Source of the DNA: Marsupella aquatica
Taxonomy: Eukaryota; Marchantiophyta
Reading direction: 5' to 3'
Length of the DNA stretch: 64,000 nt
NCBI GenBank assembly: GCA_973895155.1
Contig: OZ316898.1
Span: 7,440,001-7,504,000, forward strand
The stretch's first letter is position 1, and each line of letters starts with the position of its first letter. Under the pieces are notes generated by a model. It ran no database searches. It had not been told where the DNA came from and was given only the letters and a program-made list of their open reading frames with translations. Made by a program: the position numbers and the translations under genes. Positions 43,104 through 51,758 of this stretch are shown here, piece by piece.

Positions 43104-44981
43104 ATGACTGAGAAAAATCAGCAACCAGGCAAGGAGGAAACCCGAGTCTCGACGTCCCAAGTCCCATCCTTTGAATCACCGGTTCAACCGAGGGGGTTAA
43201 TTGCAGAATTTCAGTCACCAGACTTTCCGCCACCTGGAAGTGTAAACGCGAGATTATCCCTCATTCAGCAGAATGATTCGAGGGGAACTCTGGAAGCGCC
43301 AACTTCTAGTAGACCAGGATTTGTGAACTTACGTTCTGGACCGAAGTTGATTGTCCCACAAAAGCCTCGAAAGAAGCCTGGAATTTCGGGGAGTTTAAGA
43401 CGAGCCAGTAGTTTGGATGATCACATAACTCCATCGAGTTTTAAAACTTTCGGAACATCTCTGGTGTGGCAAGAACGAGAGAACTCACTTACCCCGCAGG
43501 AGGAGCAGAATCAAGGTAGCCTTGAGCAACCCGCAGAAGTCACAACTACGACGCCAGGCACCGCTTTACCAGAGATTGCCCAAGACCCTTATGACACTCC
43601 TGAGAGTGTTTTTGTGGTACCATTGGGAGGCGTTGAGGACTTAGATAACCTGTATACATCTCAGACATCCCACTCGGGAGTATCTTCGTTGGGAAGTGGT
43701 ACATCAAATTCCAGTTTACCTTCCAGCACAACCCGCACGCCACGAGGCGGGACCTCTACCCCCGGAAGTACTAAGAGCGCCTCTCCTTCTTCAGCAGCGC
43801 CCGTAGTTACAATGGCCCGGAACCATGTGCGGTATGATAGATTTTTTGGGACCTCAAAGGAGGATGCAGAGGTTTACCTGAAGGAGTTTGAGGCCTCAGC
43901 AACTTCTAATGGGCAGAGCCTGGATGCAGAGAAAGCCAATTTATTTGGGGGGCTAATGAAGAAAAGAGCACATAAATGGTACGATCGGTTCCCAACCAAA
44001 CAGGATTGGCCCAGTGTGAAGGCTGCGTTCTTGGCTAAATTCCAAGAAGATGGAGCAGCAGCCCGAGCATTTACTCGGATATCTCACTTACGTATGAAGA
44101 AGCATGGCTCGGTAAGAAAATACGCTGATAAACTGTTGGATTTGGTTGACCAGTATAACCCTGCCACTTCTAAATTAACTGTGAGAGATTGGTTTGTCAA
44201 CGGGCTACCTTCCCGTATTGCCCGATATGTGAGGAGAGAGGGAGGCACGACTTTTGATGAAGCACAAGAAGCCGCACAGAAGTATGTCGATTCTGAGATT
44301 TCAGGGAAGAAACGGGTGAGGAAGGACTTGAAACGAGATAGGCATAAGAAGAAAAAAAAATCCAAGGACAGCTCAGAATCGGAGGCAGAAACCACTAGCA
44401 GTTCCAGTGACGACGAGTACAGCTCCACGACCACTACCAGTGAGAGTTCGACCTCTTCTTCAGATTCGGAGAAATCTACTCCAAAGAAGAAATCTTCCAG
44501 CAAGGGGGCCTCCAAGACCACTCACCCGAAGAACCTGGATCAGTTGATGTCAGATCTTAGTGGCAAGTTGTCTAAATTAAGTGTCAACATTGCTGCTCTT
44601 AAACCTGTGAGACGACAACCGCCTGCTATGAGAGTAAACGTTTGGTGTGCTCGTTGCAATCAGCAAGGCCATTATCCAAGTGAATGCCCGAATTCCAATC
44701 TGAAGGTAAATTACATGCAGATGCAGGAGGAGGCGGAGGGTTATGACTATGATAATTCCTATGCTGTGATAGCACCTGGGGGAAGTCAGTATTTCCCATC
44801 GACACCTCAACCAGCTCCTGGACCAGCATGGGCATCTTCGAAGCCGTTATGGTCGAGCAGTGCCGAGGCCACCTATGGGACCTCCTGGAGGATATCCACC
44901 TCGTGGTGCACCTCGAGCAAAGGGCTCTTGTTGGAACTGTGGTCAACCAGACCACTATTCTCCTCAATGCCCCTACCCTAG
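43104..44981 (+). CDS. Gypsy gag polyprotein
   Basis: 625 residues as an open frame; authentic gag probably ends or changes frame near 44850. Residues ~1-235 are Pro/Ser/Thr-rich and low complexity. Residues ~237-350 are the retrotransposon gag capsid (EVYLKEFEASATSNG, KKRAHKWYDRFP, WPSVKAAFLAKF). A Lys-rich run and Ser/Asp/Glu-rich stretch follow at ~405-470. A CCHC zinc knuckle CARCNQQGHYPSEC is near residue 515. A Pro-rich tail then overlaps the next ORF by 122 bases in a different frame. Gag forms the virus-like particle and packages RNA. The start is the first ATG after the leader. Confidence 0.92.
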   Translation: MTEKNQQPGKEETRVSTSQVPSFESPVQPRGLIAEFQSPDFPPPGSVNARLSLIQQNDSRGTLEAPTSSRPGFVNLRSGPKLIVPQKPRKKPGISGSLRRASSLDDHITPSSFKTFGTSLVWQERENSLTPQEEQNQGSLEQPAEVTTTTPGTALPEIAQDPYDTPESVFVVPLGGVEDLDNLYTSQTSHSGVSSLGSGTSNSSLPSSTTRTPRGGTSTPGSTKSASPSSAAPVVTMARNHVRYDRFFGTSKEDAEVYLKEFEASATSNGQSLDAEKANLFGGLMKKRAHKWYDRFPTKQDWPSVKAAFLAKFQEDGAAARAFTRISHLRMKKHGSVRKYADKLLDLVDQYNPATSKLTVRDWFVNGLPSRIARYVRREGGTTFDEAQEAAQKYVDSEISGKKRVRKDLKRDRHKKKKKSKDSSESEAETTSSSSDDEYSSTTTTSESSTSSSDSEKSTPKKKSSSKGASKTTHPKNLDQLMSDLSGKLSKLSVNIAALKPVRRQPPAMRVNVWCARCNQQGHYPSECPNSNLKVNYMQMQEEAEGYDYDNSYAVIAPGGSQYFPSTPQPAPGPAWASSKPLWSSSAEATYGTSWRISTSWCTSSKGLLLELWSTRPLFSSMPLP

Positions 44982-46326
44982 GCAGGAGGAAGGCTACACG
45001 CCAGTCTATGGGAATTGTCATAAAGAGGGCCACCTGCCAGTTGAATGCACCAATCCTCCCAAACCCAAAATGATGGTGCGCTTTGCCCAGGAACCAATTA
45101 AGGAGACTACCAGGCCGGAAGCAAAGGTTCGCATGGTATACTCCGAAGAAGTTGAGCATTGTGGATTGATTCATCATACACAGGTAAATCGTGTCGAAGG
45201 GAAGGCCGATTCACTCTTTGCTCAATCTTTATCCGGAGTAGTACCCGATGTCATGGTGGAGCACTTAGTGAAACCGGAAGTGGTGGGACTACCTAATGCG
45301 AGAGTGCAGGACAGGGACAAGGTCTTGAAAAATATTTATGCCACCACTCGCTCCAAGCGAAAGGAGGAGAAGGAATTGGCTGTTGTAAAGAAGAAAAACA
45401 CGGAGAGTAAACCTCGTGCACCAACAGAGGAAGGACTTCCCAAGGACCAGGATCCAGCTTATGATCGGTACGATCCGAAATACTTTCTACCCGATATTTC
45501 TTCAGAGGTCAAAGCTCAATTGAAGGAGCTAGTAAAGGAGACTCCTCCCGACCCCACCCTGAAGGAGGTAAAGGCACCAAAGCACAATTCTCCCATTGGT
45601 CCTTCTCAAGGATATGACATTTTGGCAGATGTGAAGAACTCCCCAGCTCAGATTACTATAGGGGAACTGTTGCAAGATAACCCAGTGTACAGACGGCAGC
45701 TTCGAGGTCTCCTCACTGGTCGAAGACGAAGACGGAAGTTACCGGAGGTGGAGGTGCTACGAGTGATCAGTCAGGATTTAGGCCCACCCGAGATCAAGGT
45801 ACAGGTTCAGGGATGTGTGGTGAAGGGAGTCCCAGTTGATGGAGGCTCTAGTGTTAATCTTATGACTCAGCAGACAGCGTTCGGTCTTGGCTTCACAAAG
45901 TTGGAGAGCACACCAAAGATTTTGCGGATGGCGGACCAATCACGAGTTGTCCCTGTGGGGAGACTAAGTGGAGTGGAAACTCTCATTGCTGGGGTTCCTT
46001 TTTCCTTGGAGTATATTGTCATTAGTCCTGATACTCCTTCAAGTTTCCCCATTTTGTTGGGTCGACCTTGGCTGTACAAGGCTCATGTACAGGTGAATTG
46101 GAGGACTCGAGAATTAACCTTTGGACAACCCAAGGTGGTGGTGAGCTGGGCACCAGACAGACATCAAGGTGAGACTGTGACCGATGATGGATACACTTCG
46201 GACTTTTCGGATTCTACTTTAATTTTGGACCCTCTAGAGTTTGAGTTGGAAGAGGTTCGATATTTGGAGTTGTACTATGCGGACGTATCTGCTAGGGGAT
46301 CTACTCAAGTACCCAAGGAGTCGTGA
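44860..46326 (+). CDS. Gypsy zinc-knuckle and protease ORF
   Basis: Frame +1 relative to gag; open from 44773. It begins in a Pro/Gly-rich stretch (PPMGPPGGYPPRGAPR), then a second knuckle CWNCGQPDHYSPQC and a third, incomplete one (YGNCHKEGHLPVEC, first Cys replaced by Tyr). A charged linker leads to an aspartic protease near residues 318-420: VPVDGGSSVNLM as the active-site loop and FPILLGRPWLYKAHVQVNW as the C-terminal strand. It ends with an acidic tail at TGA 46324-46326. Because knuckles straddle the frame change, gag and this ORF must once have been read as one product, or still are by +1 shifting. Pol continues in the same frame after the TGA. Confidence 0.88.
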   Translation: MPRPPMGPPGGYPPRGAPRAKGSCWNCGQPDHYSPQCPYPRQEEGYTPVYGNCHKEGHLPVECTNPPKPKMMVRFAQEPIKETTRPEAKVRMVYSEEVEHCGLIHHTQVNRVEGKADSLFAQSLSGVVPDVMVEHLVKPEVVGLPNARVQDRDKVLKNIYATTRSKRKEEKELAVVKKKNTESKPRAPTEEGLPKDQDPAYDRYDPKYFLPDISSEVKAQLKELVKETPPDPTLKEVKAPKHNSPIGPSQGYDILADVKNSPAQITIGELLQDNPVYRRQLRGLLTGRRRRRKLPEVEVLRVISQDLGPPEIKVQVQGCVVKGVPVDGGSSVNLMTQQTAFGLGFTKLESTPKILRMADQSRVVPVGRLSGVETLIAGVPFSLEYIVISPDTPSSFPILLGRPWLYKAHVQVNWRTRELTFGQPKVVVSWAPDRHQGETVTDDGYTSDFSDSTLILDPLEFELEEVRYLELYYADVSARGSTQVPKES

Positions 46327-46395
46327 CAATCACAGAATGACCAGGAGGCCCCGCAACTAGAAGCGCCCTGTGTTGAGGAAGAGCGCTCACCCCAT

Positions 46396-49284
46396 TTGGA
46401 GGAGGCGGATATGGAGCTTCCAAAGTTTAGAGAATTTGAACTCAGACCAGCGGGTCTTACTGAAGGGATAGTAGACACTGCTGCGTGCCAGAAAATTGAG
46501 ATCGAACCTGGTAAGTTCCTCAACATCGGTCAGCACATCCAGGGCGAGCTGAGAGAACGGTATATTTTGCTGCTAACCCAATACAAGGACGTGTTTGCCT
46601 GGAGTCATGCAGATTTGAAGGGGATACACCCACACCTTGGAGAACATAGGATTGACCTGATGGAAGGGGCAGTTCCAGTTCGCCAGAGGCAATACCGTCT
46701 CAACCCCAAGTACTCAGTTCTTGTTAAAGATGAGTTAGATAAGCTTACCTCTGTTGGGTTTATTTACCCTGTACTGAGCAGCGAGTGGGTATCCCCTATT
46801 GTCATCGTTCCCAAAAAGCCTGGTCCGGACGGAAAGATGAAGATCCGTGTTTGTCAAGATTTCCGGAGACTGAATGCTGCCACTCGTAAGGACCATTACC
46901 CTCTCCCGTTCATTGACTCCGTCCTGGATTTAGTCGCACGTCATGAATGGTATAGTTTTTTGGATGGGTATTCCGGATACAACCAAGTCTCAATTCGTCA
47001 GGAGGACCGCGATAAGACTACTTTTACCACCGACTGGGGCACATATGCTTTCACCATGATGCCTTTCGGCCTATGTAATGCCCCTGGAACTTTCCAGCGC
47101 ATAATGATGATTATTTTTCAGGAGTATTTGAGGTGCTTCATGGAAATTTTTATTGACGACTTCTGTGTGTTTTCTAATTCTGTGGCTGACCACTTGATAC
47201 ACCTTGAGAAGACCTTTCAGAAGTGCCGGGACGCTCAGCTGTGCCTACACCCAGAAAAGTGCTACATTGGAATGCAGGAAGGCATTTTGTTGGGCCATGT
47301 CATTTCTCAGCGAGGTATTGAGGTGGATAAAGAAAAAATTCAAGTGATCTTAGAGCTGCAACCTCCGGCTGATTTGAAGCAGTTGAGGGGGTTCCTGGGA
47401 CACGTGGGTTACTATCGACGATTTATACATAAGTACTCGGATAGGGCTCTACCCCTCACTCAGTTGCTGAAGCAAGAGGTTCCTTACACTTGGACCCCTG
47501 AGCGACAGGCTGCTTTTCAAGCCTTGAAGGAATGTTTGGTGACCGCTCCAGTCTTGTCCCCTCCTAATTGGAGTAAGAAGTTTCATGTTTTCATTGATGC
47601 TTCTGCTTTCTGTGTAGGGGCTAATCTCAGCCAACGCGATGAAGCAAATAGGGACCATCCGATTTACTATGCAAGCAGGCAGATGAGTGCAGCGGAAAAA
47701 CATTACACTGTTACTGAGAGGGAAGCTTTGGCAATTGTGTTCGCATGTAAGAAATTCCGCCACTACTTGCTCGGCTATCAGGTTGTTTTCCATACGGACC
47801 ATAATTCCTTGAAGTATTTAGTCAATCAAGTGGACCTTTCGGGACGAGTGGCTTGCTGGGTTCTTCTGTTGGAGGAGTTCGATTACGAGGTTCAGGTGCG
47901 GCCAGGGCAGCATCATGAGAATGCGGATTTTTTATCCCGACTTCCTGGTCCTGTGAATGAGCATAGTCTCTCTGATGACTTTCCTGATGAGCAACTTTGG
48001 CATATCGAAGGTGAGTCATCCAAATATTTTGATATTGTGCAAATGTTGTTACATGGGATATTTCCTCCAGATCTGAATGCAGAAGAGAGGGCGGTGTTTA
48101 TGCATAAGGTTGGACCCTACTCCATTATCAAGGATGTACTCTTTAGACAAGGTCCTGATCAGAAGTTCCGAAGGTGTCTGGAAGAGAGAGAAATACCGAC
48201 AGTGTTACAAGCTCTTCACCAGGGGGATACTGGTGGCCACTATGCCGTCAACACCACAGTTCGAAAGGTCCAGGATGCCGGATACTGGTGGCCCACAATG
48301 CATAGGGATACTTACCTGTTCATTAAGAGTTGTGACCCCTGTCAGCGAGTGGGAAAACCGATTGCTTCCTCCAAGTGGCCCTTGACATCCATTTTGCCAT
48401 TGGCTCCTTTCGAGAAATGGGGAATCGACTTCATTGGACCCATCTCTCCAGCAGCACGGCGAACCCGTAGTAAGTATATTATCCTTGCTACCGACTACGC
48501 CACCAAGTGGGTGGAAGCAGCTGCCACGAGGAAGAACGATGCTAACACTGCTGCTGCCTTTTTGTTTGAGCACATTATAACTCGCTTTGGTTGCCCACTG
48601 GAGTTGGTAAGTGATCGCGGCCTTCATTTTCTGAATGCAACTATTGAGCTGATCACAGATCTTTACCTCATTAAGCACCGGAAAACTACCCCATACAACC
48701 CTCGGGCAAATGGGCTTACAGAGAGGGCTAATGGTATCATGGGAAAAATCCTCAATAAGATGGTAGCAGCCCACAAAACTGATTGGGACATTAAGTTATT
48801 CTCTGCATTATGGGCTTATAGAACTGCAGAGAAAATAACAACCTTACGCACCCCTTTTTACCTGACTTATGGATTTGATAGTATTGTCCCTATTGAGTTT
48901 TCCATTCCCACCGACAGAATTTTGGTGCCCGACCGGCTGTCAGTTGAGGAGAGTTTACCGCATAGACTAGTTGACCTTAATTTATTAGAGGAAGACAGAC
49001 TCGCTGCTTTGCATCACACTCATGTCGTCCAGAGTAAGCGTAAGAAGGTCTATGATGCTAAACTGAAAAAAGTGGAGTTAGACGTGGGTGATTTAGCCTT
49101 AATTTATGATTCTCGTTTTATGTTGTTCCCTGGAAAGATGCATACTCATTGGCTAGGACCATATCGTGTTACCAACATATGGAGTAATGGATCTGTAGCG
49201 TTGACTACCCTTGATGGTCATCCTTTAGATACTCGAATAAATGGCTTCCGTCTTAAACGCTATCATTCACCTGCCCCAGACTAG
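46396..49284 (+). CDS. Gypsy pol: reverse transcriptase, RNase H, integrase
   Basis: 962 residues from the first ATG; the frame is continuous with the protease ORF across one TGA. RT ~100-290: SPIVIVPKKPG, RVCQDFRRLNA, YNQVSIRQEDRDKT, MPFGLCNAPGTFQ and the catalytic FIDDF near 252-256. RNase H ~395-520: HVFIDASAFCVGANLSQ, EREALAIVFACKKFRHYL, FHTDHNSLKYL. Integrase: HxH-type zinc finger near 600-655 (HQGDTGGHY, CDPCQRVG); core with WGIDFIGPI, LVSDRGLHFLN and LTERANGIM; C-terminal domain with LALIYDSRF and HWLGPYRV. No chromodomain is evident. All catalytic residues look intact. It ends 37 bases before the 3' LTR. Confidence 0.95.
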   Translation: MEEADMELPKFREFELRPAGLTEGIVDTAACQKIEIEPGKFLNIGQHIQGELRERYILLLTQYKDVFAWSHADLKGIHPHLGEHRIDLMEGAVPVRQRQYRLNPKYSVLVKDELDKLTSVGFIYPVLSSEWVSPIVIVPKKPGPDGKMKIRVCQDFRRLNAATRKDHYPLPFIDSVLDLVARHEWYSFLDGYSGYNQVSIRQEDRDKTTFTTDWGTYAFTMMPFGLCNAPGTFQRIMMIIFQEYLRCFMEIFIDDFCVFSNSVADHLIHLEKTFQKCRDAQLCLHPEKCYIGMQEGILLGHVISQRGIEVDKEKIQVILELQPPADLKQLRGFLGHVGYYRRFIHKYSDRALPLTQLLKQEVPYTWTPERQAAFQALKECLVTAPVLSPPNWSKKFHVFIDASAFCVGANLSQRDEANRDHPIYYASRQMSAAEKHYTVTEREALAIVFACKKFRHYLLGYQVVFHTDHNSLKYLVNQVDLSGRVACWVLLLEEFDYEVQVRPGQHHENADFLSRLPGPVNEHSLSDDFPDEQLWHIEGESSKYFDIVQMLLHGIFPPDLNAEERAVFMHKVGPYSIIKDVLFRQGPDQKFRRCLEEREIPTVLQALHQGDTGGHYAVNTTVRKVQDAGYWWPTMHRDTYLFIKSCDPCQRVGKPIASSKWPLTSILPLAPFEKWGIDFIGPISPAARRTRSKYIILATDYATKWVEAAATRKNDANTAAAFLFEHIITRFGCPLELVSDRGLHFLNATIELITDLYLIKHRKTTPYNPRANGLTERANGIMGKILNKMVAAHKTDWDIKLFSALWAYRTAEKITTLRTPFYLTYGFDSIVPIEFSIPTDRILVPDRLSVEESLPHRLVDLNLLEEDRLAALHHTHVVQSKRKKVYDAKLKKVELDVGDLALIYDSRFMLFPGKMHTHWLGPYRVTNIWSNGSVALTTLDGHPLDTRINGFRLKRYHSPAPD

Positions 49285-49309
49285 GCTTGTGAGGGCACTG
49301 CGCCGTTTG

Positions 49310-49320
49310 AAGGGGGGATT
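49310..49320 (+). promoter_or_regulatory. Gypsy polypurine tract
   Basis: AAGGGGGGATT directly before the 3' LTR at 49322; primer for plus-strand synthesis. Confidence 0.85.
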
Positions 49321-49321
49321 A

Positions 49322-50750
49322 TGTGGTATACCCGTTAGCGATAATCTTCTAAATAGGAGACATTTTTAATTTTTTTGGATGGAAGTTAGAAACTTTGAGG
49401 TTGTAAGCAGGATAATTAGCCATAAAGAGCATTAAGTGAGTAGGGAAGAGGAACGGCCTTTACCAAGAAATGAGCGCTTCAACCTGGTGACCGGTAGCAG
49501 TAAGAGCGCGAGAAAGAATGAGTACTGGCGGAGGAGCTATGCAGGTCGAGGAAGAAAACCGAAGGCTTAGGACAATTGTTGAAGCTGTAATGTGACACCA
49601 CTGATTGAAGACAGGGCGCTGCGAGTAAAACAGGGATAATTTTTGGGCAGAAGTGTCAACTCATAAGAGGCGCCCTCTGTTAGTAGTTCTTAAGACAGCA
49701 CTATTTACTTACTCAGAGCACCTTTAGTAAGTTTACTAAGTAGATGTTCACTATTGTTTTACCGACAGCGCTACTAGTTGATTTTCCACCATAGTAAGAA
49801 GTCTCTTTTCTAGTTAGCAGCACTCAGTACTCTACTACTTTTCATACTAGTTAAAACTACAGTATGTAGTTTAGTTTAGATCAGCCTTTCTAGATCTCAT
49901 TTTAGTTACTTTTCTTTCTAGATTCTAGGGAACACTTTCTCTGCCCTGACTTTGATGATACTTAAGCCCTTGTTTTTCCTCATTTCGGGTGAGAAGGACT
50001 AAATTGGAAGCCTGGCTGTAGATGCAAGACTCCCGGTCGCTCCCTTTGTTTGTGATCTATTCAGTTGTAGAGATTGCAAATGAAGTAAATGTTTGTGTTG
50101 AGGAATTTGTTTTGAAAGATTCCTCGATAAACAAGTGTATGTTCAACTTCTGGAAATCAAGATGAATTTTATGATTGATTGCTTACAGTGATGAGAATCA
50201 TTCAAAATTCAAAGATGAATGTTTATAGGAAAGTGTCAAATCTATCATTGAGGGACAAGAGTACCATTATTATGCCCTGGACTTTTGCATTAGTGTTTTG
50301 TCTATGCCATACCTGATGCCTAGCCAAACCGTGTTGCCATCATTTTAATGCAAAGCTCGGCAATTATAATCTGAAATTTACCTCGAAAATGGTAGAGATT
50401 ATATCTTTCCTGTGATCTTCTCATGACAAGAGCGAGATTTTGAAGGAGAAGAATATAGGAGAATGGGTTGAGTAAGACCCTAATCTTTGTTGAAGGAAGG
50501 GCAATGCCATTCATATTCCTTGAATTCTTCCTTATGTAAATCCACCTTCAATCATGATTCCAGAATTAGTTGTTACTGGTTGATTTTATTCTGTGTTTGA
50601 TCGGTTGAAGATAGAGAAATTTGAGAGGTCAGCTTATATCTCTTCATTAACACTATTTCCTTCAATAGCTTCCACTTTGTTCTTTACGGGATCGACTTTG
50701 GGTTATCTTTGGCTTTAAACCTTGTGTTTTATTTATAGACCTATACCACA
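49322..50750 (+). repeat. 3' LTR of the gypsy element
   Basis: 1,429 bases, the same length as the 5' LTR, with about four visible substitutions between them. It is followed by TSD copy TCCAC. Confidence 0.97.
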
Positions 50751-50755
50751 TCCAC

Positions 50756-50822
50756 GGCCTGGTGTCCCCCCACGGCCTGGGGTCCCTCCACGGCCTGATC
50801 TCCCCCCACGGCCTGGATTGCA
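50756..50822 (-). repeat. 18-bp minisatellite coding for GRGG(T/R)(P/S) repeats
   Basis: Four copies of an 18-bp unit (core CCACGGCCTGG on the plus strand) lie in TNPA exon 3. In the gene frame they code for hexapeptides of the type GRGGTP. The gypsy target site falls in this array; the last copy is shared across the insertion. Confidence 0.85.
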
Positions 50823-51758
50823 TTGTCCAAACCTCCCTAGAGTCCCTGCACATTTACAGGATCCATTTACAGTCACTTACATTAGGTAAGTATGAATCAT
50901 AAATCCCGCTGCCAAATATACAGTGGACTTCAGAACAATTCTGCAATGACCAAGTTACCTCTCCCTTGGCGCATAGATGGTTCTAGACCACCTGTCCTAT
51001 TGCTTTGTCTTGATGAATTAGGGGCGTTTCTCCCGCCTGTGAATGATTGCCTCCTATCTGAACGTGGATGGCCTTTGTTGTTTTCGTGATTGTCCCAATC
51101 AGAGTCTGCATACCAACAGGTACATGCCACACTCATGGACCTGTAAGATAAACTCTTTGCCCTAGCTACACATCAGATAAGTGCATATTGAGCTAAATCT
51201 CTACTACCATCACAAAATCACTAGCACAAGGCACTTACTTGTCCAATCATCCTCCTCACCTTTCCATTGCCCTCTGTACCCGTCTCTACCACGCTCTGGG
51301 TGTTCATATTCATCCCATCCATCTTCTGCTCCATCATAGTCATCATCATAATTATCAGGCGTCCCTTGCCAATAACTCTGGCTCCTTCTAGGGTATGGAT
51401 TATGTGATTTCTCTCTAGCTGCCCACCTACCTGGGACTTGATGAGGGCCCTGTGCATCTTGCACATGTGCATTTTTCTGTGAGCCCCCTGCATCTGGGTC
51501 TCCATCCATATCCAATCTTTCCTCTTCACCCCACTCTCCAAGCCCCATGTCTGTCTCCATGTCATCACCCTCTTCCCCCATAGCTTCTGCACAGCACCCA
51601 CAACCAAACAGGGAGAATCAACACACTAAATTCAAAGTATCAATCAATTTCATGCATATCCAACTATCCTAAACATCATTCCAGGCAGCAATTCCCGTTC
51701 TATGACTCTGTGCAGGTAGTCATCCTCAACCTCATACTTGCCAATCGCCAGCTGTTGC

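Larger units (their letters stand above)
40695..50750 (+). mobile_element. Complete, young Ty3/gypsy retrotransposon (10,056 bp)
   Basis: Identical-length 1,429-bp LTRs (40695-42123, 49322-50750) with ends TGTGGTATA/TATACCACA differ at about four sites that I could see. Flanking target duplication is TCCAC (40690-40694 and 50751-50755). The tRNA-Asp primer site, leader, gag, protease, pol and polypurine tract are all present. Domain order gag-PR-RT-RH-INT is gypsy. It carries a +1 frame change between gag and protease and a TGA between protease and RT. It is inserted in exon 3 of the CACTA TNPA-like gene. Confidence 0.97.
38349..51581 (-). pseudogene. CACTA TNPA-like gene, nine exons, split by a gypsy element
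   Basis: Exons: 51581-51239, 51105-50959, 50845-50756 plus 40689-40165 (one exon split by gypsy), 40046-39954, 39825-39518, 39478-39414, 39273-39205, 39105-39049, 38944-38349. All introns are GT/AG and every phase agrees. N terminus: acidic, then RG-rich with four GRGGTP-type repeats. Exon 3 (GWITPTCDGKNRW, LKRMWIDNG) and exon 4 (KKLTGEEPSAQEVREEF) match the plant Ptta/En/Spm transposase family; exon 5 is coiled-coil-like; exons 6 and 8 have basic KQKGKK and KKGKK clusters. The last exon carries the domain ending AIGxSIAWP in the family (here ADAVGSLVLWP). TNPA-type proteins bind subterminal repeats. Two in-frame stops in the last exon (TGA 38906-38904, TAG 38564-38562) plus the insertion disable it. 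Confidence 0.85.

Noticed and set aside
44084-44521. 145-residue minus-strand Leu/Ser-rich open frame
   Set aside because: It is the complement of the Ser/Glu/Lys-rich gag region, a shadow of that gene.
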